This document shows, one piece after another, positions 1 to 5,044 of a stretch of 5,431 bases of DNA. The DNA is taken from the NCBI GenBank assembly GCA_004195305.1, contig SDWN01000403.1, positions 1 to 5,431 of the forward strand, read 5' to 3'. Under the pieces are notes generated by a model, which worked only from the letters and a program-made list of their open reading frames with translations, ran no database searches and had not been told where the DNA came from. How positions within the stretch are numbered: the first letter of the stretch is position 1; every line of letters starts with the position of its first letter. The stretch is from Neptunomonas sp. (GTDB lineage: Bacteria; Pseudomonadota; Gammaproteobacteria; Pseudomonadales; Balneatricaceae). The translations under genes and the position numbers were made by a program.

Positions 1-77
1 CTATTAACCTGACTGCCACTTGCTCGGTTAATCAATCCGCCAACCTAACCGGTCATTTACATAAAGCGGCAGACCAA

Positions 78-87
78 GGGGGGGGGG
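78..87 (+). repeat. G10 homopolymer tract
   Basis: Ten consecutive G residues lie 230 bp upstream of the Met-rich outer-membrane protein gene. Tracts of this length are prone to slipped-strand mispairing and in some bacteria sit in phase-variable genes or promoters. Here no gene or promoter is evident across it, so a regulatory role is only a possibility; a length error in sequencing is also possible. Confidence 0.85.
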
Positions 88-302
88 CAACGTGTTCTGT
101 AGCGAGGTCTGTAGAGTAGTTCGATACAGGCCCGGCCATAGTGCCATTTAAGACGGTTACAGCGACGCCCGGCGTTGGCATGGCTTAAACTGTATCTAGC
201 AACAACTCTACCGTAAATACCGTGCCTAAGGGTACCAAGCCCAGGAAGCTTCCGCATCGCATGGATAGCCACAACTGTAAAGCACATCAGCCAGCATCAA
301 CC

Positions 303-308
303 AAAAGG
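303..308 (+). promoter_or_regulatory. Ribosome binding site that decides the start at 318
   Basis: AAAAGG lies 9 bases before the ATG at 318. The frame stays open upstream to a GTG at 222, but the extra 32 residues are polar and basic and would bury the signal peptide, whereas the ATG at 318 is followed at once by a normal signal sequence. Confidence 0.55.
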
Positions 309-317
309 CCTCATGCG

Positions 318-1316
318 ATGAAAAATAACCTGCGACAACTGGCGACAGCCCTGGCAGTCACTAGCCTGAGCTTTGGGGGGATTCATACTGCCGTGTGGGC
401 GGCAGGCAATGATGACCACGACCGGATGAATCGTACATCGATGCCAGATGGCACCATGCGCATGGATAATCGCTGGATGGCCGAGTTCAGCGTTATGTCT
501 ATGGATATGGATGAAAACCAAGATGGGACGAGCACTTTAACCACACCAGAGGTTACCAGCTCCGGTTTTGCCATGGCCTCCCCCAGGATGACCATGGATA
601 TGGCCATGCTGATGCTGATGTCACCCCGGTATGGCGCCTGGCAAGGAATGGCCATGATCAACTACTTGGACAAGCGTATGAAGATGGTCAACGCAGCCGG
701 CCTAGCACAGCCCACCATGGTATCAGGGGGCAAAGGGGATTCGGAACTGGCGGCTCGCTACCATCCTAGTAACCAGTTGACGCTGCATCTCGGACTGAGC
801 TTGCCGACGGGCAGTATCGACGAGATCGGCTTGATGATGGGCAACCCCAATACCGTGCTGCCCTACCCTATGCAGCTGGGTTCCGGCACCTACGACCTGA
901 AACCCGGCCTGATTCTGGGCGGACCACTGGGCCGCTGGGAGTGGCAGGCCCAAGCCCTGGGGACGCTGCGAATCGGGCACAACGACCGGGGTTATGCACT
1001 AGGGGATCGTCTGGATGTTGATCTTCTGGCCAGCCGAGCTTTCGGCCGGGGTTGGTTGATACATGCCGGAATGAACTATGCCAACTGGGGCAATATAGAT
1101 GGCCGCGATAGCCGGATCAACCCACTGATGTCCCCCTATGGGGACCCCAATCGCCAGGGTGGAAAAAAAAGTGAAATGGATCTAGGAATCAGCTTCCAAC
1201 CTCTGATGGGAGTAAGACTGGGAGCGGAATACCACAAAGCCTTGTTTCAGGACCTGGACGGCCCCCAAATGGCGCTGGACGCCACCTGGACCCTCAGCGC
1301 CAAACTGATGTTTTAA
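318..1316 (+). CDS. Met-rich outer-membrane beta-barrel-like protein (copper-associated 'transporter' family)
   Basis: A 332-residue exported protein. Residues 1-28 form a signal peptide (basic MKNNLR, hydrophobic core, VWA cleavage before AGNDD). The mature N-terminal part is strikingly rich in methionine: 19 Met between residues 37 and 123, in patterns such as MRMDNRWM, MSMDMD and MTMDMAMLMLM. The rest alternates short polar and hydrophobic strands, as in a beta barrel, with blocks I recognise from a family usually annotated only as 'transporter' and loosely related to the MetA phenol-degradation barrel family: LSLPTGSID (160-168), LPYPMQLGSGTYDL (181-194), WGNIDGRD, DPNRQGGKK and QDLDGPQ. 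The C-terminus is Phe after a short strand (LSAKLMF), as expected of an outer-membrane protein. Members tend to occur near copper/silver efflux or cytochrome genes, and thioether-rich segments commonly bind Cu(I); copper binding or passage here is inference. The gene is transcribed away from the copper-type operon on the right. Family assignment is good; substrate is unknown. Confidence 0.8.
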   Translation: MKNNLRQLATALAVTSLSFGGIHTAVWAAGNDDHDRMNRTSMPDGTMRMDNRWMAEFSVMSMDMDENQDGTSTLTTPEVTSSGFAMASPRMTMDMAMLMLMSPRYGAWQGMAMINYLDKRMKMVNAAGLAQPTMVSGGKGDSELAARYHPSNQLTLHLGLSLPTGSIDEIGLMMGNPNTVLPYPMQLGSGTYDLKPGLILGGPLGRWEWQAQALGTLRIGHNDRGYALGDRLDVDLLASRAFGRGWLIHAGMNYANWGNIDGRDSRINPLMSPYGDPNRQGGKKSEMDLGISFQPLMGVRLGAEYHKALFQDLDGPQMALDATWTLSAKLMF

Positions 1317-1587
1317 TTATTCTAGGCTGCGGGCCTGAGTGGCTCCTTGCAAAGCCCAGAAACTTGGCCCTATGCAGCATTTGGAGGCGTGGATATTGTT
1401 TGATGATCAGGTTACCGAAATAACCAACAATTCAGCACAACCTCGCGCGCCAAACAGCCGACCAGGAGGTCCAACCGCCCGCACAACTCGATCACTTGTA
1501 CGCCGCGTCAATAATACGGTGATGATAGATAAAAAATGGCCTATTCCGGAGAAATCGACCATTGCCAGCCACACACGTAGATTGTGT
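1317..1587. other. Intergenic stretch without a supported feature
   Basis: This lies between the convergent ends of the plus-strand barrel gene and the minus-strand small lipoprotein ORF. Frames are open on both strands (for example 1407-1562 minus and 1339-1602 plus), but their translations are low-complexity or Arg-rich, lack ribosome binding sites and resemble no family I know. I see no convincing rho-independent terminator for either flanking gene. Since a decayed porin lies just beyond, it may also be eroded sequence. Confidence 0.5.
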
Positions 1588-1743
1588 TTACTGCCGGTTT
1601 AACTCCCAAGCACCTGTGTCGCCTGACAACAAACCCGGCCCGTAAACGATCGCTCCAGCGGGGGAAACATCGACCTGTCCCCCCTCTATCGCACAGCCGT
1701 ATACCGACAGAAGGCCAATCATCAACATCAAACGCAGGTACAT
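1588..1743 (-). CDS. Putative small lipoprotein, 51 aa, function unknown
   Basis: The ORF runs from ATG at 1743 to TAA at 1588 and encodes 51 residues. It starts MYLRLMLMIGLLSVYGC: a short basic n-region, hydrophobic core and a lipobox-like VYGC with Cys at residue 17 (Tyr at -2 is unusual, Gly at -1 is normal). The mature part would be about 35 residues, ending GPGLLSGDTGAWELNRQ. A small Gly/Pro-rich lipoprotein tail of this sort is plausible for a gammaproteobacterial envelope protein, but I cannot name a family. It begins 15 bp after the stop of the porin remnant on the same strand, so the two were probably co-transcribed. No strong Shine-Dalgarno is visible, consistent with translational coupling to the former porin or with decay. 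Short length leaves real doubt that it is expressed. Confidence 0.45.
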   Translation of the reverse strand: MYLRLMLMIGLLSVYGCAIEGGQVDVSPAGAIVYGPGLLSGDTGAWELNRQ

Positions 1744-1758
1744 GAGAGCACCACAAGG

Positions 1759-2062
1759 TTAGAATTTAATGCGGGCGCCTGCCATTGCGACGGTGAGGTC
1801 CTGGTAGTGAGCGATGTTGTTCTCCCGCTCATACGGACACCGAAATATAAATCGGCACCATACTGCTTAACACTCTGGGTGACCTGAAAACCAACACCGG
1901 TGACCGCATCGGCGCTAAGACTGTGTACTGTACGCCTTTAATATAGTCAACGGAAAATGACGTTTTGCCCAGGCCGACCTGGTCAGCACGGTAACCCACT
2001 TTAGCATAGCGATGTTCAGGCGAGCGTGAACTTACGTCAAGGTCCTGATAACCCGTATCCAC
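1759..2062 (-). pseudogene. Frameshifted 3' remnant of an outer-membrane porin gene
   Basis: Three successive minus-strand frames join into one coherent porin C-terminus of about 100 residues. The first frame, from about 2062, reads YQDLDVSS, then RYAKVGYRA and GLGKTSFSVDYIKG. A one-base loss near 1920-1930 moves the frame to SLSADAVTGVGFQVTQ, then QYGADLYFGVR. A second one-base loss near 1832-1835 moves it to YERENN, then YQDLTVAMAGARIKF and TAA at 1759-1761. Alternating strands, a D-L-Y-F-G strand and a terminal Phe are typical of trimeric-type porins, and the ending resembles porins of sulfur-oxidising gammaproteobacteria. The part upstream of about 2062 is missing: an in-frame TAA lies at 2063-2065 and I found no further porin-like sequence up to the next gene. 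A full-length porin would be roughly 300-400 residues, so most of the gene is lost. Sequencing error could explain the shifts but not the truncation. Confidence 0.75.
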
Positions 2063-2220
2063 TTAGAGTGAGAAATAACAAACAGAGAAAAATCTAATAA
2101 TCACCTACGGAAGATCAGATCACTCATAACGTATCTTATAGCCCTGATCCTTAAGTAAGGTGCATCCTGACTAGAACCCGCAATTATAATTTACCATTTA
2201 AGCAACCAATCAAGGTCTTA

Positions 2221-2613
2221 CTAGCGTATTCCAGAACGCTCTTGGCGCACCCGTACATAAGCGATGATATGAGCAGCATCCTTCGGTGTAACCTGCGTCT
2301 GTGGCGGCATGTCGCCAAACTTCCAGTGATGTGCACGCACACCATCCTTGACCGCTCGGTAGAAGGCCAGGTTGGCATGATGGCTCGGCTCGTAAACTTT
2401 GTGATTCAAGGGTGGCCCCTGCGTCGATCCATTCATCATCAGCCCATGGCAGCTAGCGCAGTTTTTACTGTAGAGCTCACGCCCCAGGTTTTTGTCACCA
2501 ACAAAATCAGACGGAGGCAAACCTTGATTGGCCAGTCGCTCCTCTTGATCGGGAACACTGCAAGCGGTTAGCAACGTGGCGAATCCCAAACCTATCCATA
2601 ATTTTAGTTTCAT
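2221..2613 (-). CDS. Monoheme c-type cytochrome lipoprotein
   Basis: A 130-residue class I-type cytochrome c. Residues 1-18 are a lipoprotein signal: MKLKLWIGLGFATLLTAC with lipobox LTAC, so Cys18 would be lipidated and the protein held at a membrane facing the periplasm. The heme attachment motif CASCH is at 52-56, and the likely distal ligand is Met102 in GDMPPQ. Between them sits a conserved-looking block (GPPLNHKVYEPSHH at 66-79, then FYRAVKDGVRAHHWKFGDMPP) that I recognise from a widespread family of small heme lipoproteins of unknown partner. The C-terminal helix (AAHIIAYVRVRQ) is the usual last helix of the fold. The start lies 10 bp after the stop of the cyclase gene; no strong ribosome binding site is visible, which suggests translational coupling. 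It probably passes electrons between periplasmic partners; a link to copper oxidation or a terminal oxidase is inferred only from neighbours. Confidence 0.9.
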   Translation of the reverse strand: MKLKLWIGLGFATLLTACSVPDQEERLANQGLPPSDFVGDKNLGRELYSKNCASCHGLMMNGSTQGPPLNHKVYEPSHHANLAFYRAVKDGVRAHHWKFGDMPPQTQVTPKDAAHIIAYVRVRQERSGIR

Positions 2614-2623
2614 AAATTTTTCA

Positions 2624-3700
2624 CTACGTAAGGTATTCGGTTAAACCATCCGGGCTCACCGAATCAGCTTCGATATAATCCAAGGCGATACTCTCTACTT
2701 GCTCCACTTTTCCTTTCATCAGAATGGGGCCTAATCGGCTTGGCTGTAGTTGCGGCGTGTGCTGCAGTGTCCGATACAGCGACGATGAAACCAGCGCTCT
2801 GACCCCCACTACCTTGCAATGTGATTGCAGCCCTGCAGCCACATTGATGGTATCGCCAAAGTAGACCAGTTCTCGCTTCAGGTCGCCCACTTCGCTCACC
2901 AACACCGGCCCTGCATTAAGCCCTGCTCTTAGATCGATCCATGCACCATGCCGCGGTTTGTTAACCTGCTTATGCGCTTCAATGATGTTAAAAACTTCGA
3001 CTAAACATCCCATAATATCGGGAACCGCACGCCGTTTTGACAAATCCCAGGTAATAACCATCTCATCACCGATATAACGGTGTACCTCCCCACCATACTG
3101 ATCGACCGTGCTGGCGATATCGAAGAACAGGTTACAGATTAAAGTTTGCGTCTTGGCGTCGCCTATTTTTTCGGTCAGTTTGGTTGAACCCACTACATCA
3201 AGGAACATGAACGCCAAGTGTTCCATAGCGGGCTCCTGGTAGCGGCCGAGTAATATCTCAACCAATGAACGCGTTCCTAAAAAGGCGGTTATCCGGAGCA
3301 AGAGATTAAAAGTGAAAGCCATGAACAGGCAGAAGATGAAATGACGGCCAAAATCTTGCCGCAACATCCATTGAAAACTCAAATCATGACTCAGACCCAG
3401 CCAATGCCTCGTCAGCGTCATGTTTAGAAAGATGATAGTGATCCACATCAACGTCAGCACTATGGTGTAGCTGATAAGCGGCAGACGGCGCAGTCGCCGC
3501 CCTCGGCGCTTACGCACCCAGATCGTATCCAACAATCCTATAAATATACCGTTCAGAACTCCGTTGACCAATCCAAAAGAAACCCCTTCAGACAAGACAA
3601 CGCTGTAAAGAACACCGAATAAAGTAGAGGCGACTGTGATCACCAACACCCGCTTCATATCCCGTCTTCTCATGTGACCTATAAACACAGTTTGAATCAT
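2624..3700 (-). CDS. Membrane-anchored class III adenylate/guanylate cyclase homologue
   Basis: This is a 358-residue protein in its longest form. The first part carries about four hydrophobic segments (roughly 16-36, 41-60, 75-94 and 117-140) separated by a basic loop (RKRRGRRLRR, 63-72), so the catalytic domain should be cytoplasmic. A class III cyclase domain runs from about 160 to 345. FLDVVGST gives the first metal Asp (168), and HRYIGDEMV gives the second (212). GLNAGPVLVSEVGD (260-273) and FGDTINVAAGLQ (281-292) follow. By the usual spacing, the purine-specifying Lys is Arg208, its Asp partner is Val279, the transition-state Asn is Asn286, and the transition-state Arg is Gly290. Loss of that Arg could lower or abolish activity. 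Cyclases of this class make cAMP or cGMP from nucleotide triphosphates. The start is uncertain: ATG codons at 3700, 3673 and 3658 are all possible, and that at 3700 has TAAGG directly abutting it. The gene sits between two cytochrome c genes, so a redox or copper input is an attractive inference. Confidence 0.88.
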   Translation of the reverse strand: MIQTVFIGHMRRRDMKRVLVITVASTLFGVLYSVVLSEGVSFGLVNGVLNGIFIGLLDTIWVRKRRGRRLRRLPLISYTIVLTLMWITIIFLNMTLTRHWLGLSHDLSFQWMLRQDFGRHFIFCLFMAFTFNLLLRITAFLGTRSLVEILLGRYQEPAMEHLAFMFLDVVGSTKLTEKIGDAKTQTLICNLFFDIASTVDQYGGEVHRYIGDEMVITWDLSKRRAVPDIMGCLVEVFNIIEAHKQVNKPRHGAWIDLRAGLNAGPVLVSEVGDLKRELVYFGDTINVAAGLQSHCKVVGVRALVSSSLYRTLQHTPQLQPSRLGPILMKGKVEQVESIALDYIEADSVSPDGLTEYLT

Positions 3701-3711
3701 CCTTACTTAGC

Positions 3712-3861
3712 TTAAGACCCCATATACAAAGGTTGGGGTGGCAGCCCTGAACCTGAACTGGGGAAATTCAGATGCAAGGCTGCCTGGGGAAACTCATCAA
3801 TCTGAACGACACCATTCCATTCCGTATAGCCTATCAGCCGCTCAATGCTGGCCTGAACCAT
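3712..3861 (-). CDS. Doubtful small ORF (49 aa) between cytochrome and cyclase genes
   Basis: This reading frame fills the gap between the Met-rich cytochrome gene and the cyclase gene. It starts at an ATG at 3861, overlapping the last 20 bases of the cytochrome gene in another frame, and ends with TAA 11 bp before the cyclase start. The translation (beginning MVQASIERLIGYTEWNG and ending PPQPLYMGS) has no signal peptide, membrane helix or motif that I recognise. The frame is also open further upstream to a GTG-type start near 3918. The overlap with a real gene and the absence of a clear ribosome binding site argue against it; the tight packing argues mildly for it. The same DNA holds an inverted repeat, so it may instead be a structured intercistronic spacer. 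Confidence 0.2.
   Translation of the reverse strand: MVQASIERLIGYTEWNGVVQIDEFPQAALHLNFPSSGSGLPPQPLYMGS
3740..3784 (-). other. Intercistronic inverted repeat (possible mRNA hairpin)
   Basis: GGCAGCC at 3740-3746 pairs with GGCTGCC at 3778-3784. Immediately inside, CTGAA at 3747-3751 pairs with TTCAG at 3767-3771, leaving a six-base bulge on one side and a 15-base loop. There is no T-run, so it is not a classic rho-independent terminator. It lies between the cytochrome and cyclase genes, where such structures can stabilise upstream mRNA, dampen downstream expression or mark a processing site. A 9-bp direct repeat, CTGGGGAAA at 3758-3766 and 3784-3792, overlaps it. Confidence 0.4.
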
Positions 3862-4480
3862 GCCCGCCGGGCATACCCGTGTTGCCTTTAAATCCACGGT
3901 GAAAGACTTGGTGGACATAGCTCAGGATACTCCAACGCTCTGATTCACTAAGTGTTCCTTTGAATGCAGGCATGGCCGATTTCATGGAGACGAACGGCTC
4001 AACCGTTCCACCTTCAGAGATGCGCCAGAACAGGTATTGATCGCCTTTCCCCTGTTCCATATGAAAGTGATTGGTCAGATCCGCCGGCGGATGTTCCAGG
4101 CTCTTCGCCAATGGCCCTGTGCCACGGCCATCTACACCGTGGCAAGCCATACAGTTATCTCGGTACAAATTCATCCCTTTACTGGCCTGCTCGTAGCTGC
4201 CCCACTGGTCGAAGGTTTTGTCGCTAAAGTCGGCGGGGGGCTCAGACCAGGAAGCGTGTGCATGCCCAGCCATGCTCATACCGCCATGCCCCGCGTCAGT
4301 GGGAATGACCTTCATCGAACTCATGTCCATGCTGTCCATGTTCATGCTGCCCATATCCATCTCACCCATATTTTCGCTGGGTTGACTATGGCCACTACCA
4401 TGCTGACCGCCTGCCTGCACCGACAGTGTCAAAGCCGCAGTCAATGGCAGTACCAGACCTAGTTGTATAAATTTTCGCAT
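3842..4480 (-). CDS. Exported monoheme cytochrome c with Met/His-rich N-terminal copper-binding-like segment
   Basis: A 212-residue periplasmic protein. Residues 1-23 are a signal peptide (MRKFIQLGLVLPLTAALTLSVQA, cleaved before GGQHGSGH). Residues 24-76 form a low-complexity segment rich in Met, His, Gly and Asp, with ten Met between 38 and 70 in a repeated M-D/G/N-S-M pattern and His at 27, 31, 65, 73 and 75. This resembles Cu(I)/Cu(II)-binding segments of periplasmic copper proteins. A cytochrome c domain follows from about 95 to 195: heme motif CMACHG at 110-115, then DGRGTGP, PPADLT, and the probable axial Met170 in SAMPAF before a C-terminal helix (ERWSILSYVHQV). The tail (GMPGGHGSGQH) again carries His. 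AGGAG lies 6 bases before the ATG, fixing the start. The gene lies downstream of the pump and His/Met-rich protein genes on the same strand. A heme domain fused to a metal-binding arm suggests it either accepts electrons from copper oxidation or receives copper; neither is shown by sequence. Confidence 0.9.
   Translation of the reverse strand: MRKFIQLGLVLPLTAALTLSVQAGGQHGSGHSQPSENMGEMDMGSMNMDSMDMSSMKVIPTDAGHGGMSMAGHAHASWSEPPADFSDKTFDQWGSYEQASKGMNLYRDNCMACHGVDGRGTGPLAKSLEHPPADLTNHFHMEQGKGDQYLFWRISEGGTVEPFVSMKSAMPAFKGTLSESERWSILSYVHQVFHRGFKGNTGMPGGHGSGQH
4313..4369 (-). repeat. Met-codon-rich low-complexity repeat inside the cytochrome gene
   Basis: This stretch encodes residues 38-56 of the cytochrome: eight Met in 19 residues, in units of three or two residues (M-G-E-M-D-M, then M-N-M-D-S-M-D-M). 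At DNA level it is a set of imperfect ATG-containing repeats, which can expand or contract by slippage in multiples of codons and so change the number of thioether ligands without breaking the frame. Confidence 0.6.
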
Positions 4481-4486
4481 CGTTAG

Positions 4487-4491
4487 CTCCT
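4487..4491 (-). promoter_or_regulatory. Ribosome binding site of the Met-rich cytochrome gene
   Basis: AGGAG on the minus strand, 6 bases before the ATG at 4480. It is a near-consensus site and supports this start directly before the signal peptide. Confidence 0.7.
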
Positions 4492-4546
4492 AATCGTTCA
4501 AGCGCTGTAAGGGATCCGATGACCCCCCGAGATTGGCTCAGGTGCG

Positions 4547-4993
4547 TTATTTGGTGTAATGCACTCCGCCAAAGTGCTTCTTACCATCAGGAGTTTTAAA
4601 CAGTACCATCACCTGGGTCTTACCCGTCTCTTTGAGGTCATAACCGGCCATGTACCAGTCACCCATTTTCATCAGTGGCTTGCTTTCTTCTTTGCCGTTG
4701 GGATAAACCACTTTGGAGTTGGCCTGTAGTTCAGAGATAGCATTCGCCCCCTTCTCGACCTTAACCATCAGGTTATGCGAGCCACCATGACGCATCCCTT
4801 CAGCCGCTGGCATCACATGAAAGCTGACGGTGTAGCCATCGATATCGCGCTTCTCTAGGAACATCTTGCTAGCACCGGAATTTTGCGACATCGTGCTGTG
4901 ACTCCCACCAGCATGGCCCTCTGATGCCTGTAATGGGGTTACCAGCGCCACAGCGCTGAATGCAGATACCGCTAAGATGTGAGTAAATTTCAT
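4547..4993 (-). CDS. Exported His/Met-rich protein of the Cus-type locus, function unknown
   Basis: A 148-residue periplasmic protein. Residues 1-23 are a signal peptide ending LQA before SEGHAGGSH. The mature protein starts with a His/Ser/Met-rich linker (24-44) and continues into a single small, probably beta-rich domain: MFLEKRDIDGYTVSFHVMPA (44-63), MRHGGSHNLMVKVEK (67-81), VVYPNGKEES (95-104), LMKMGDWYMAGYDL (107-120) and VMVLFKTPDGKKHFGGVHY up to the end. Candidate metal ligands include His59, Met61, Met67, His69, His73, Met76, Met108, Met110, Met115 and His140. I recognise this as a family of small periplasmic proteins encoded next to copper/silver RND pumps, with an immunoglobulin-like feel as in other periplasmic copper carriers, but it has no settled name. 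AAAGGA stands 7 bases before the ATG. It begins 51 bp after the end of the pump gene. A metallochaperone or copper-buffering role is inferred from composition and context. Confidence 0.85.
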   Translation of the reverse strand: MKFTHILAVSAFSAVALVTPLQASEGHAGGSHSTMSQNSGASKMFLEKRDIDGYTVSFHVMPAAEGMRHGGSHNLMVKVEKGANAISELQANSKVVYPNGKEESKPLMKMGDWYMAGYDLKETGKTQVMVLFKTPDGKKHFGGVHYTK

Positions 4994-5000
4994 GATTAGT

Positions 5001-5006
5001 TCCTTT
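5001..5006 (-). promoter_or_regulatory. Ribosome binding site of the His/Met-rich protein gene
   Basis: AAAGGA on the minus strand, 7 bases before the ATG at 4993, which supports that start in front of the signal peptide. Confidence 0.65.
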
Positions 5007-5044
5007 ATATTGATCTGTTGATGTTTGTTACTAATGAGTTGGAT

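Larger units (their letters stand above)
1..317. other. Non-coding leader region with no credible gene
   Basis: No reading frame here looks like a protein on either strand. The open minus-strand frame at 57-287 has a Cys/Arg-rich, low-quality translation and no ribosome binding site. Visible items are a run of ten G at 78-87, a short inverted repeat (CGGTTA at 25-30, TAACCG at 46-51) and a small palindrome (ACGCC-C-GGCGT) at 165-175. The stretch must contain the promoter of the plus-strand gene starting at 318, but I cannot assign -35/-10 boxes or a metal-regulator operator with confidence. Confidence 0.6.

Noticed and set aside
57..287. Open minus-strand frame of 76 codons across the G10 tract
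   Set aside because: Cys/Arg/Tyr-rich translation without signal, motif or ribosome binding site; it overlaps the start region of the plus-strand gene.
1407..1562. Minus-strand 51-codon frame with a hydrophobic start
   Set aside because: Hydrophobic beginning (FLSIITVLL) is suggestive, but the rest is Arg/Gly-rich, no ribosome binding site is visible and nothing resembles a known family.
1339..1602. Open plus-strand frame of 87 codons after the barrel gene
   Set aside because: No ribosome binding site, unlikely composition (many Arg, Pro, Thr) and no recognisable motif; it overlaps the lipoprotein ORF on the other strand.
2149..2160. Short palindrome CCTTA-AG-TAAGG after the cytochrome lipoprotein gene
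   Set aside because: Only five-base arms, a two-base spacer and no T-run, so it is neither a terminator nor a supported operator.
2183..2213. Minus-strand promoter-like pair: TTGATT (2208-2213) and perfect TATAAT (2183-2188)
   Set aside because: The spacer is 19 bp and the sequence is AT-rich, with TATAAT present on both strands by symmetry. It could be the relic porin promoter, but this cannot be separated from chance.
4037..4462. Long plus-strand frame of 141 codons opposite the Met-rich cytochrome gene
   Set aside because: A shadow of the real gene on the minus strand; the His/Thr-rich translation is the mirror of the Met-rich repeat.
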